Below, piece by piece: positions 7,138 through 14,854 of a DNA stretch of 36,036 bases. The number at the start of each line of letters is the position of its first letter. Positions within the stretch are counted from its first letter, which is position 1. The stretch comes from a virus: the IMG/VR virus record IMGVR_UViG_3300039098_000080, positions 1-36,036 of that record. One strand, 5' to 3'. Below the pieces are notes generated by a model, which did not search any database, was not told the origin of the DNA, and saw nothing but the letters and a program-made list of their open reading frames with translations. Made by a program: the position numbers and the translations under genes.

Positions 7138-7162
7138 AATGGCAATCAAAAATAGGCGTTCC

Positions 7163-7693
7163 ATGGAAAGCTTGCAGAATTTTTACGCACGACTTGAGCG
7201 CGTGCTGTTTGAAAAAAACATGAAACCTGCTGATTTATCGAGAGAAACAGGAATAGATCAGGGGACAATCTCAAGGTGGAAAAAAAGAGGCACAACCCCT
7301 CAGCGGGATTCAATCGACAAGATTGTTGAGGTAACCAACGCAAGACGGGAATATTTAGTATTCGGCACTGAGCCAATATTCCACTTATTTCCAGCCGAGG
7401 CAGGCACCTCCACCATCAACCAAACCAACGTCGGCCAAGCACGCAATATCCAGAATTCCAATATAAACGGCGGGGCCTTTAACACTGCAGAACAAGATAG
7501 AGAGCTAACCAGGATGTACCGTGACCTGGAGCCACTCTCAAAACAAATCCTGATGGAAATAGCCGACTGGCTCAACGATACAGAAAAAATTCGCCCGGGA
7601 TTCAAGGCATGGTTTGCAGTGGAATTCCAAAACAGATTTCCAGAATTAGACGACTGGAAGCGGAACAAGAAAAAAAACGAGACTGGTTGTTAA
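7163..7693 (+). CDS. CI-type repressor without a peptidase S24 domain
   Basis: The N-terminal ~65 residues form a phage CI helix-turn-helix domain: FYARLERVLFEKNMKPADLS, then RETGIDQGTISRWKKRGTTP and IDKIVEVTNARREYLVFG. A polar Asn/Gln-rich linker (residues ~80-100) leads to a short helical C-terminal part (residues ~105-176), probably for oligomerisation. No LexA-like Ser/Lys protease is present, so RecA-driven self-cleavage is unlikely. ATG at 7163 leaves room for a promoter and leader; an in-frame ATG at 7139 would add eight residues but abuts the operator. Both have only a weak AGG ribosome site. Divergent from the Ner-like gene. Confidence 0.8.
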   Translation: MESLQNFYARLERVLFEKNMKPADLSRETGIDQGTISRWKKRGTTPQRDSIDKIVEVTNARREYLVFGTEPIFHLFPAEAGTSTINQTNVGQARNIQNSNINGGAFNTAEQDRELTRMYRDLEPLSKQILMEIADWLNDTEKIRPGFKAWFAVEFQNRFPELDDWKRNKKKNETGC

Positions 7694-7706
7694 TATTAAA
7701 AGGCAA

Positions 7707-7740
7707 ATATACCCTCAAATATATGGGTATATCTACCCAT
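7707..7740. promoter_or_regulatory. Competing inverted repeats upstream of the membrane-protein gene
   Basis: Arm ATATACCC (7707-7714) pairs with GGGTATAT (7725-7732). The sequence ATGGGTA (7723-7729) also pairs with TACCCAT (7734-7740). The middle segment can therefore form either of two hairpins. It lies between the repressor stop and the next gene, which has its own strong AAGGAGG. It could be a pair of operators or an attenuator-like switch. Seen directly; function unknown. Confidence 0.4.
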
Positions 7741-7802
7741 TTACAAAAAACCGGAAAACGTTTAAACCTCCTGTCTCAAAAAGCGCAATCAAGGAGGATT
7801 AG

Positions 7803-8285
7803 ATGCAGCCATACACCATCAGTCAGGCACACGCAGCCACTGCAACCGCTGTACAAAATAGCTATATAGGCAACCTATACAACACTGTCACCTGCACGGA
7901 CGAACTGTCTGGGATAGGCAACATGACGGCAGCAATATCAACCAACAGCTCCAGGCTTGAGCAGCTGGAGACGCTTTACAGATCAGCAAAGGCGAAACAT
8001 TCAGCGTCAGCAGATCTTGCAGAGCTCTGCATTAAAGCTTGCTTTGCCTGCTTACTAACGATTGGACTAAACGCATGGGCAGGTAACAGCTTTTTATCAA
8101 CTGGACCGATCCTAGCCGCCCCGTTCATCCTGATAGCAATTGCCATGCTCTTAATCTCACCAACCCGATCCATGGCAAAAAAGAAAAGATCACTAAAACG
8201 CCAGGTGAAAGTATGCGCAGAACTGCAGCACCAGCTTTGCAGAAAACGAGAAATTGAAGCACTCACCAACCGATATTCAGGATGA
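7803..8285 (+). CDS. Hypothetical membrane protein with two TM helices (160 aa)
   Basis: The polar N-terminal 70 residues are rich in Ala, Thr and Ser. They are followed by two hydrophobic segments (about 73-94 and 101-119) and a strongly basic tail (MAKKKRSLKRQ), which suggests a cytoplasmic C-terminus. AAGGAGG five bases before the ATG is a very strong ribosome site. It lies between repressor and integrase, the usual place for genes expressed in the lysogen, and could alter the envelope or exclude other phages. No family recognised. Confidence 0.65.
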   Translation: MQPYTISQAHAATATAVQNSYIGNLYNTVTCTDELSGIGNMTAAISTNSSRLEQLETLYRSAKAKHSASADLAELCIKACFACLLTIGLNAWAGNSFLSTGPILAAPFILIAIAMLLISPTRSMAKKKRSLKRQVKVCAELQHQLCRKREIEALTNRYSG

Positions 8286-8364
8286 AATAATATGGGCGCC
8301 AGCGCTGATATTTAAAAGGCGTTACACCGAAAAAAACAAGCTAGCTTAATAACAGGAGACTAAA

Positions 8365-8706
8365 ATGGGTATTTCTGGAGCTGAAATACAAAGACAAAAT
8401 AACAAGAAAAAAAGTGCGCAGCCACCTAGTAAACAACCGCCTAAAAAGCCATTTAAACAGAGATACAAGGAAGCTGCAGCAGCAAACCAACCTGTTTGTG
8501 TCAATTGCGGCTACCAGGGCAAACCTAAGCTATACACCAAAGGTAGTATTTTTATAGAAATAATAGCTTGGCTCATGTTTCTGCTGCCTGGCGTCATTTA
8601 CTCCCTTTGGCGTCACGCCAGCAGATATAAAGGGTGCCCACAGTGCAGCGCTCAAAATATGGTCCCGTCAAGTAGTCCGGTCGGCCGTAAGCTACTCAAT
8701 GGGTAG
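8365..8706 (+). CDS. Zinc-ribbon membrane protein (113 aa)
   Basis: The lysine/proline-rich N-terminus (residues 10-35) is followed by CVNCG (C45, C48), a hydrophobic segment (about 61-82, ending PGVIYSLWR), then CPQC (C91, C94) and a MVPSSSPVGRKLL tail. Two CxxC pairs around one membrane-associated helix match a small class of phage and bacterial proteins I recall by pattern but cannot name. AGGAG sits seven to eight bases before the ATG. Its end overlaps the nuclease gene by eight bases, which suggests joint expression. Probable lysogenic-conversion gene; function unknown. Confidence 0.68.
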   Translation: MGISGAEIQRQNNKKKSAQPPSKQPPKKPFKQRYKEAAAANQPVCVNCGYQGKPKLYTKGSIFIEIIAWLMFLLPGVIYSLWRHASRYKGCPQCSAQNMVPSSSPVGRKLLNG

Positions 8707-9139
8707 GGCAATATTGGCAGCGCTGCCCTTGCTCCTGTTAATAATTGCCCCGGCATACGCGTGGACAGGCAAAGTCAGCCATGTAGTAGATGGCGATACC
8801 ATAGACGTGCTCCATGATGGAGACAGGGAAAGGATAAGGCTTTACGGAATCGACACACCAGAACGAGGCCAGTTTTACTACAAACAAGCCAAGGAAGAGG
8901 TCAGGCGGCTGGTTGCGGGAAAAACAGTTACCGTTGAGCCATATTACCTAGACAACGGCAATCCCAGGCGAACCGTTGCAACCATCTCCATTGACGGCTT
9001 AAACATCAATCAGCACCTAGTGCAAGCAGGGTACGCCATAGTCCATCAAAAATACTGCACCAAAGATATCTGCAACAGCTGGAAAAACTTAGAAGCTACC
9101 GCCAAAATGCAGGAAAAAGGCATGTGGCCCTCGAGGTAA
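8699..9139 (+). CDS. Secreted thermonuclease (staphylococcal nuclease family)
   Basis: A Sec signal peptide (residues 1-21, cleavage after AYA) precedes one SNase domain. The catalytic set is complete: D31 in VVDGDT, then R47, D52 and E55 in IRLYGIDTPE, and R91 in the NPRRTVA segment. Members cut DNA and RNA using Ca2+. Export would place it in the periplasm or outside the cell. It overlaps the zinc-ribbon gene and ends three bases before the integrase start, so the three are probably co-transcribed. It could degrade incoming phage DNA or help scavenge DNA; both are inferences. The family assignment is firm. Confidence 0.9.
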   Translation: MGRAILAALPLLLLIIAPAYAWTGKVSHVVDGDTIDVLHDGDRERIRLYGIDTPERGQFYYKQAKEEVRRLVAGKTVTVEPYYLDNGNPRRTVATISIDGLNINQHLVQAGYAIVHQKYCTKDICNSWKNLEATAKMQEKGMWPSR

Positions 9140-9142
9140 ACT

Positions 9143-10147
9143 ATGTCTATCCGCCCTCACCCAACAAAAGGCCCTGGCTGGTGGTACATCAATTACCGAC
9201 CAGAAGGCCGCAAAGGGAAGCAGAAAAACGTAGCCGTTGAAGGCACCGAAGCAGAGGCCATGGTTGCCGAAACCAGACTGCGCCGTCAGAACCGTGGCCG
9301 GAAAATTTCCGCATTCCCGCAGCTCAAAGAAGCAGCGCCAGACTTTATCACCTCCTACGAGCTCGACCATCAGCCAGCAGGCACGGATCGCACCAGGCGT
9401 AGCCTCAAGATTCTGCTCAAGTTTTTTGGCAAAGAGCTTTTTACCAGCATCACTCATGGCCAGGTAGACCTCTACAAAGAGAAACGCCTCAAAGAAGGGG
9501 TAGTACCATCAACTATCAATAAAGAGCTGGCCGCACTCTCATCCTTTTGCAAATGGGGAGCGGAAAGAGGCTTCTGTCAGCCAGTCAAAATAAAAAGATT
9601 TCCACCAAAGCTCACCCGGGCACCCTTCCCCAACGTACCAAGCCAGATAGAAATGTTAGCTTTGATAAACTCCATGGATTGGCCAAAATGCGGTTTATTC
9701 GCGTGCCTGTACCTGGGGGGACTCAGGTCTGCAGAGGCCATTAATTTAAAGGCTGAAACGATTTTAATGCAACAGGGTGTTATGCTGGTGATAGGAAAAG
9801 GAAACAAGGAAAGAGTGGTACCAATTATTCCGAGCTTAAAGCCGATCCTGGAAAAACGGCTAAAAGAAATACAAGCCGGGCTCATGTGGCCAAAGAAAGA
9901 CGGTACCCCTTGCAAGGATCTCCGCTCAGCTATCAAGTGGGCTAGCAAAAGAGCCGGTATCACCAGGCACATCAACCCCCATTTATTCCGTCATGCCTTT
10001 GGAGTACATACCACAGAATCGGGAGTAAACCTGCGCCAGCTGCAGCAGGTAATGGGGCACTCCAGTTCCACAACCACAGAGCTCTATTCCCGCTTAGCTG
10101 CAGAGGCACTTAAGAAAGAACTTGGAAAATTCAGCACACCTGGTTAA
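9143..10147 (+). CDS. int: Tyrosine-recombinase phage integrase
   Basis: This 334-residue protein has an N-terminal arm-binding/AP2-like region, a SAM-like core-binding domain (about 65-155) and a C-terminal catalytic domain. The active-site residues are visible: R195 in LGGLRSAEA, a beta-hairpin lysine in GKGNKERVVP, H280 and R283 in HLFRH, H306 in MGHSS, and nucleophile Y315 in TELYSRL. It starts three bases after the nuclease stop and lies next to the tRNA-derived attachment site, as expected for integration and excision of this phage. No dedicated excisionase is adjacent; the AlpA-like protein at 33621-33803 is a candidate. Confidence 0.96.
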   Translation: MSIRPHPTKGPGWWYINYRPEGRKGKQKNVAVEGTEAEAMVAETRLRRQNRGRKISAFPQLKEAAPDFITSYELDHQPAGTDRTRRSLKILLKFFGKELFTSITHGQVDLYKEKRLKEGVVPSTINKELAALSSFCKWGAERGFCQPVKIKRFPPKLTRAPFPNVPSQIEMLALINSMDWPKCGLFACLYLGGLRSAEAINLKAETILMQQGVMLVIGKGNKERVVPIIPSLKPILEKRLKEIQAGLMWPKKDGTPCKDLRSAIKWASKRAGITRHINPHLFRHAFGVHTTESGVNLRQLQQVMGHSSSTTTELYSRLAAEALKKELGKFSTPG

Positions 10148-10203
10148 ATTAATTATGCAGAAAAAAAAGCACATCCAGCAAGTTACGCTAACGCCCATGA
10201 AAC

Positions 10204-10257
10204 TTAAAATCCCTCGGTCGTATGACTGTGCGAGTTCGATTCTCGCTCCGGGCACCA
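10204..10257 (+). other. attP core: 3' half of a tRNA-Leu(UAA) gene
   Basis: The 54 bases reproduce a tRNA-Leu(UAA) from the anticodon loop to CCA. They show the UAA anticodon at 10205-10207, the 3' anticodon stem TCCCT, a long variable arm (GTC-GTAT-GAC), the T arm GCGAG-TTCGATT-CTCGC, the acceptor strand TCCGGGC, discriminator A and CCA. Upstream bases do not pair to form the 5' half, so it is not a working tRNA gene. It lies 57 bases after the integrase. The fragment would restore the 3' half of the host gene after integration, with crossover probably at the anticodon loop. Confidence 0.85.
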
Positions 10258-10266
10258 AGAAATATC

Positions 10267-10297
10267 AAGGGGTTAGCGACTGCTAACCCCTTTTTTT
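10267..10297 (+). terminator. Strong intrinsic terminator after the att site
   Basis: GGGGTTAGC (10269-10277) and GCTAACCCC (10282-10290) form a perfect 9-bp stem with a 4-base loop, followed by seven T. It suits the tRNA gene restored at the att site, and also ends transcription from the integrase operon before it meets the opposing late genes. Confidence 0.9.
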
Positions 10298-10317
10298 ATT
10301 GGTTGTGCGGGAAGTGA

Positions 10318-10337
10318 AATTTAACACAATTTAACAC
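10318..10337. repeat. Tandem 10-bp repeats near attP (possible integrase arm sites)
   Basis: AATTTAACAC occurs twice in direct tandem (10318-10327, 10328-10337), about 60 bases beyond the tRNA fragment. Short direct repeats flanking a core are typical of integrase or excisionase arm sites. Function inferred from position. The rest of 10298-10484 holds no gene that I can support. Confidence 0.45.
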
Positions 10338-10438
10338 ATTATTTTCAAGAGCACCCCCCCTTGCACTGCCCTCTCCTCTTTTTCCTTAAGAAGAAGTGGC
10401 ATTCCACATGACATTCTTCCGGTAAAAAAATCAGGATG

Positions 10439-10462
10439 GCTGTTTTTTTAATCAAAAAAAGC
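10439..10462. terminator. A/T hairpin downstream of the lysozyme gene
   Basis: T7 (10443-10449) and A7 (10454-10460) form an inverted repeat with a 4-base loop, flanked by GC pairs. It lies about 25 bases past the lysozyme stop, so it may end the long late transcript. The stem is A/T-rich and weak for a classical terminator. Confidence 0.4.
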
Positions 10463-10484
10463 AATGGTGATTTACCTGATAGCA

Positions 10485-10901
10485 TCAGCTCGTTTGGTCG
10501 GTTCCGCTGCGCATCAAAAAAGCCAGTTCATCTGCTCGTTTACCCACCTGCTTAGCCCACTTACTGTCCAGCATCTCGTAGACTGCTGCGTCCCAGCCCC
10601 CACGCTCTACCGCTGAGAGCATTTTTCTAAACTTGAGCAGTCCAGCCAGGCCCAGGTTGTATGCCATGTCGCACAGCACATCCTGGCGAACTGCAGAGAG
10701 CCGGGTATAAAAAGGCAGAGTATAGGCTAGTTGTTCGTCCAGCAGGTTAAGCCGGTGCTGGAGCAGTAAAAGCGCCTCATCTTCGGACATACCGACCTCC
10801 AAGTTATACCCGTAACCAATGGTTTTACGGCCAGCGGTACAGGTGTATATGTGTTTCCGGTAGCCCTCATGGGCTATAATCATCTGCTCACGCCTGGTCA
10901 T
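10485..10901 (-). CDS. Endolysin, GH24 lysozyme family
   Basis: The protein has 138 residues. Catalytic Glu12 lies in IIAHEGYR, and the loop YTCTAGRKTIGYGYNL carries C21 and T27 at the positions of T4 lysozyme D20 and T26; Cys in place of Asp is common in this family. The C-terminal region has the usual LCDMAYNLG and LLKFRKML helices. ATG at 10901 is chosen because GAGGTG lies five bases before it. There is no signal or signal-anchor sequence, so it needs a holin to reach peptidoglycan. It is the last gene of the late operon. Confidence 0.92.
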   Translation of the reverse strand: MTRREQMIIAHEGYRKHIYTCTAGRKTIGYGYNLEVGMSEDEALLLLQHRLNLLDEQLAYTLPFYTRLSAVRQDVLCDMAYNLGLAGLLKFRKMLSAVERGGWDAAVYEMLDSKWAKQVGKRADELAFLMRSGTDQTS

Positions 10902-10902
10902 C

Positions 10903-11124
10903 TCACACCTCATATACAGATGGATTTTTGACGGTGCCGGCGGTGCCCACGATTTGGTCACCCACAATCCGCACTTGCTCGCCCTTCCGGTACAGCTCGT
11001 TGCTTGCCACGCGGTAGGTATGTCCAGAGCTGTCGTTTACCAGGTACCAGCCCGGCATGGCTACCTTGACAACCTTGCCGGTGATTGTTTTTTTATCGTT
11101 ATTTTTTACCAACTGCAGCCTCAT
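10903..11124 (-). CDS. Small beta-rich late protein (73 aa)
   Basis: The protein starts MRLQLVKNNDKKTITGKVVK and continues with strands resembling a small barrel (GWYLVNDSSGHTYRV, EQVRIVGDQIVG). No family recognised. The ATG at 11124 overlaps the stop of the preceding gene (ATGA), which is the reason for choosing it over a 63-codon longer opening. It may be a baseplate-associated or hub-adaptor protein by position. Confidence 0.6.
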   Translation of the reverse strand: MRLQLVKNNDKKTITGKVVKVAMPGWYLVNDSSGHTYRVASNELYRKGEQVRIVGDQIVGTAGTVKNPSVYEV

Positions 11125-11432
11125 GCTATGGCCTCCAGGTCCAGGGTTTGATCCACGGTAACACTGTCCTCTGTGCGAGTAATATCTAATGACCAGCCGG
11201 TTACCATGGCCCGTGCTGCAGGGCGTCCGGTTTGCATTACTTCCACAATTTTCCCACGGCGAATAAAAGCTAATGCCGGACCAGTTCCGGTCAGCATTTT
11301 GCGGCTTGAGCAATTAGCGTCTATCTCATTGCGGCCGCGCTCTCTGGCCACGGCTTCGGTGGTTATCAGGGCGTCGGATATATCAGGCCCTGGCTTGCCT
11401 GCTGGTTGGCGTTGGACGATAACCGATATCAT
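11121..11432 (-). CDS. Hypothetical tail-region protein (103 aa)
   Basis: No family recognised. Mixed strand/helix composition with a C-terminal beta segment (MVTGWSLDITRTEDSVTVDQ). The start overlaps the stop of the previous gene (ATGA), and its own stop overlaps the next, so it is translated as part of the tail-tip block. No membrane segment. Confidence 0.6.
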   Translation of the reverse strand: MISVIVQRQPAGKPGPDISDALITTEAVARERGRNEIDANCSSRKMLTGTGPALAFIRRGKIVEVMQTGRPAARAMVTGWSLDITRTEDSVTVDQTLDLEAIA

Positions 11433-11953
11433 ACGGCCTCCAGATAGGCGACCACGGCCACAGGGTATTGCTCATCCCCTGCCAGGCTCATGGACGGTGG
11501 AATAAGTTTAAAGAGGGTAAAATTAACCGGGTAGGAAATATCCGCCATACAGGGCTCACCACCAGTGATCCACACCTGGCGCCCGTCATTCTCCAGGCCA
11601 GATCCAGCACGACCCATCCAAGATGGATGAAGATTTCCGGCGGGGATATAGGCGAGGGTTACGTCCCCGGTGCGCTCGGTACCAGTTTCGACCAGGGGAG
11701 CAGGAAAAACCTGTTGCGTGGTGATATCCCTGGAGCCGCTGCCCATATCAACCACCATGCCATCGGTGGCAATTACCTGGGTGACGCGCAGATCCGCGCC
11801 ATGGTGGAGGCGTAAGAAAACCTCTTCCCTAGGGTAAAACTGGGTTTTGACCTTGCCATCAGCATCCACGTTGAACTGATCGTCCAGCTCAAACACCGCA
11901 AACTGCTGGCTTGCAGAAACCGACTCCCCAAACTGAACCACTAAAGATTCCAT
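11429..11953 (-). CDS. Hypothetical tail-tip protein (174 aa)
   Basis: The protein is beta-rich and acidic. The N-terminus MESLVVQFGESVSASQQFAV and the FPAPLVETGTERTGDVTLAY stretch suggest a structural tail component. No family recognised. It lies five bases after the candidate hub gene and overlaps the next gene by ATGA. It could be a baseplate/hub accessory protein because it is bounded by hub and lysozyme-proximal genes. Confidence 0.62.
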   Translation of the reverse strand: MESLVVQFGESVSASQQFAVFELDDQFNVDADGKVKTQFYPREEVFLRLHHGADLRVTQVIATDGMVVDMGSGSRDITTQQVFPAPLVETGTERTGDVTLAYIPAGNLHPSWMGRAGSGLENDGRQVWITGGEPCMADISYPVNFTLFKLIPPSMSLAGDEQYPVAVVAYLEAV

Positions 11954-11958
11954 TATGC

Positions 11959-13305
11959 CTACTCCAGCACCAGTTGCAGTTGCTCGTTTTTACTATCTTG
12001 AACAAGCCACTTTTTACACTTAGTAATATAAGTAATTGCCAACAGGCTTTCACCATCAACACCGGCCTCCAGGGTGCCATCCTCATTAAAATCAACGGTG
12101 CCCAGGTCTTCATGGAGCCAATCAACCGTCACCAGGCCGTAAATCGGATATCCAGTATTGGCAGACCCGGCAACAAACTCCACCACCTCCTCTACCTGGC
12201 GGCTCTCTATACCCATTGGCTCGATAGTTACCCAAGCCCCACCAGTATGTCGCAATGTAAGGACACCGGTCCACGGTACCTGGTAACCCCGAATCCCTTT
12301 TGCTGATCCGGTCAACGCCTGCTCCTCTTGCCGCAGTGTCGATTTATCGGTGAGGCTGTCAGATACACGATACTTGTTATAGCCAGGCTTATGTTCGGTG
12401 CGCTCATCCAGGTCAAACCAGGTTAACTGGTCCACTAAGATGGAGGCAGGGGTAACTCCACTCCAACCAGGCACAGCAACCGGATACAACGCCTCCACCA
12501 GCAAGATCCCATTTGGCAAAGACTGTAACTCGGCACCTGCAGCAGCAGCCAGTTTACGGATCAGCTCCAAAGGCGTCTCATCCGCAGCAAAAAATACCCC
12601 GCCACCAATGGGCCAGTCCACCGTCTGCCAATCAATGGTAACCGCACCTGCCAACCCGGCAACAATCCCAGAGGCCATACCTGACAGCTCACCACTCACA
12701 GGTTCTGCATATGGCGCATCCAACCAGGCAGCAGCAGAAAGGGCCGTCACATCATAATCAATACCGCCATGGCGGGTGGTCCGGTCTCGGCTCTCAATGG
12801 TGAACACAAACAGCTCCCCCAGGGCGGAAACCGTCAACTCAAGACCAGGCACACAGGCCGCATAATCTCGCTCGCTCTCCACGGTAACGGTGCAGCTCAG
12901 CCATGCCAGATCGTTTTTAATACTGATAGACGAAACCCCAACCGCTACACCATCAACCGCAACCAACCCGGTACCAACGTGATCCTCATGCCATCCAGGC
13001 AGCTCGGCGCAGCCATAGACAATATCAAGGCAACCAGCCACCGGCATGCGCTCAGGCAGGCCATACACAATCTCCAGCGCACCATCCACCTTGCCACCGG
13101 AAACGGCATATACAATATCCAGCTCACCGGCCACCACCCCAGGCAACCGGTAACAGATCTCCAGCGCACCCTCCACACCCTGGGCGCATCCATACACAAT
13201 CTCCAGCTCACCGGCCACCAGAGGCGCGCACCAGTAAACTATATCCAACGAGCCAGCCACTTTGGTTGCGCAGCCGTATACTATATCCAACGCTCCATCA
13301 GGCAT
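11959..13305 (-). CDS. Candidate tail-hub protein with seven N-terminal LDIVY repeats
   Basis: This is a 448-residue protein. Residues ~3-105 hold seven degenerate units of 14-16 residues built on G-x-L-[DE]-I-V-Y (GALDIVYGC, GSLDIVYWC, GELEIVYGC, GALEICYRL, GELDIVYAV, GALEIVYGL, GCLDIVYGC). The remainder (about 115-448) is beta-rich and resembles tail-hub/baseplate proteins in overall style (VFTIESRDRTTRHGGIDYDV, then ETPLELIRKLAAAAGAELQ), but I cannot name a family. GGAGG eight bases upstream supports the start. The repeat block could form a beta-solenoid or strand stack that oligomerises or binds the receptor or tape measure. The repeats are seen; hub function is inferred from position. 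Confidence 0.65.
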   Translation of the reverse strand: MPDGALDIVYGCATKVAGSLDIVYWCAPLVAGELEIVYGCAQGVEGALEICYRLPGVVAGELDIVYAVSGGKVDGALEIVYGLPERMPVAGCLDIVYGCAELPGWHEDHVGTGLVAVDGVAVGVSSISIKNDLAWLSCTVTVESERDYAACVPGLELTVSALGELFVFTIESRDRTTRHGGIDYDVTALSAAAWLDAPYAEPVSGELSGMASGIVAGLAGAVTIDWQTVDWPIGGGVFFAADETPLELIRKLAAAAGAELQSLPNGILLVEALYPVAVPGWSGVTPASILVDQLTWFDLDERTEHKPGYNKYRVSDSLTDKSTLRQEEQALTGSAKGIRGYQVPWTGVLTLRHTGGAWVTIEPMGIESRQVEEVVEFVAGSANTGYPIYGLVTVDWLHEDLGTVDFNEDGTLEAGVDGESLLAITYITKCKKWLVQDSKNEQLQLVLE

Positions 13306-13354
13306 CAGTCATCCTCCATGTCAGGTCCAGAAGGGCGACCCTCTCTTCTGTTTT

Positions 13355-14854
13355 CTATACCTTGAGCTTGCACAGTTTCACCCATCCTGGACCTGTTTGG
13401 TGCACGCTAATTGCAGCAACGGGCCACGCAGCCTGCACCGTTTCCACAAGGTTAGCCACAGCCGCGCCCACTTTTCTTGAAAGAGCAGCGTCCGAGGCGT
13501 TAATGATTGCTGTCGCTGATGCAGGCTGACCCATAGTTAAACCAGGGACGTCTGAGTATCTGGTGACTACCACAGCTGGCGCAATTTTATTTTCCATCAC
13601 GAAACTATACTCACACACCCCCGGCCAATAGCTGACGGGCGACATGATGCTGTACATATTACCCAGGGAGCTATAATCCCCGCCCACGTACAAATTGTAA
13701 CAGCCATTGTTGTCACACCCTGGAGCTCCATTACAGTCGCTCATGTTGAAAATCTGGTACCGTTGATAAGTCCCTGCTAGAAAAACGAAGAATAGCTCTC
13801 CCTCGCTGTGTACCGCTGTCCATAATCCTGTTGCCTCCCCAAACTGAGATGTTAAGTCAACAAAAGTCCCTATGGCCTTATACTCTGCTCCTGCTGTTAT
13901 CTGTACCGCCCAATCAAAACTGTCTATGGCGCTGTAACTGTACAAACCGAACACGTCAGTTCCGTAAGCGTAGGATTTACCTTGCTCTATAAACGTATAC
14001 GGAAAAGACCCAGGGTAAGTGTGCACTATCACGGTAGTGGCAGCCTTTAGGGTAAAACGTATTTTACCTGCTAAGGTGCCAAGCACCCCATCATATACGT
14101 CATAGCCGTAACCAAAACCTGCCGAATAGTTTGTCTCAGCTACGCTATTAGCGGTATATGTACCAAAACTAGACCAAGTGGTTTGTTGCGCCAAGTGCGC
14201 GGCACAATCCTCGGGAAAGGAACCCACTTGGTTTAGTGTTTCCCGGTAGTACGTTGTTGGTTCAGCGATGTAAACAGATTCGTTCACGACGTTTGCTGTC
14301 TGCGTACAGGCCGATTTCATCGGGGTAATTGTACCGGACACACGCTCCTTTACTGTCCAGTCTGCTACGCCACTATCAGGCTGCGTTTTATCGGCTGACA
14401 TGGGAACTGTTATCCCCTGGTCAGAATACTCAAAATTATACGCAAACCAGGCCAACCAGGCGGCGTCTCTAATGCCAGGGTTTGCTGCAGGGTTAGCCGG
14501 ACTTCCAGCCTTGCCCACAAACGTGTTCATATCCAATGCTTTGCCAGCGGCCATATCAAATATCAGCTCGTAAGCAGTCCCTTTTTTATAAACATAGACA
14601 AATGTCCGCAGGTACTCAGTAGGGCCATCAACCAGCATGCCCACCCGCACCTTATAGTCACAGCCGCCGCCCTCTTGGACCAACCCCACTTTGACCACCT
14701 TGCGGCCCTGGTCGTCGACACTCACCTCCATGCTCTCGGCAGTATCTGGCACGATAACCTCCAGCTCGCACCGGGTCTCCTGCGGGCAGTCTGCGGGCTC
14801 GGACGGCAACCGCTTTAGAGGCAGGCTGACTATTTTTTTGTAGCGAGTTATCAT
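13355..14854 (-). CDS. Large hypothetical tail-tip protein (499 aa)
   Basis: No family recognised. The middle is rich in Tyr, Gly, Ser and Thr (YSAGFGYGYDVYDGVLG, YGTDVFGLYSYSAID), as in adhesive or fibre-like structural proteins. A Cys-rich segment lies near residues 370-395 (SDCNGAPGCDNNGCYN). The C-terminal ~70 residues look like a small alpha/beta domain. There is no signal peptide, unlike the fibre genes further upstream in transcription. The start overlaps the previous stop (ATGA). Probably a virion tail component. Confidence 0.65.
   Translation of the reverse strand: MITRYKKIVSLPLKRLPSEPADCPQETRCELEVIVPDTAESMEVSVDDQGRKVVKVGLVQEGGGCDYKVRVGMLVDGPTEYLRTFVYVYKKGTAYELIFDMAAGKALDMNTFVGKAGSPANPAANPGIRDAAWLAWFAYNFEYSDQGITVPMSADKTQPDSGVADWTVKERVSGTITPMKSACTQTANVVNESVYIAEPTTYYRETLNQVGSFPEDCAAHLAQQTTWSSFGTYTANSVAETNYSAGFGYGYDVYDGVLGTLAGKIRFTLKAATTVIVHTYPGSFPYTFIEQGKSYAYGTDVFGLYSYSAIDSFDWAVQITAGAEYKAIGTFVDLTSQFGEATGLWTAVHSEGELFFVFLAGTYQRYQIFNMSDCNGAPGCDNNGCYNLYVGGDYSSLGNMYSIMSPVSYWPGVCEYSFVMENKIAPAVVVTRYSDVPGLTMGQPASATAIINASDAALSRKVGAAVANLVETVQAAWPVAAISVHQTGPGWVKLCKLKV

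Noticed and set aside
6599-7162. Upstream part of the open frame leading into the repressor
   Set aside because: It crosses the Ner-like and RHH genes on the other strand and the operator; the HTH protein starts at 7163 or 7139.
10204-10257. A functional tRNA gene
   Set aside because: Only the 3' half is present; upstream bases do not supply a D arm or the 5' acceptor strand.
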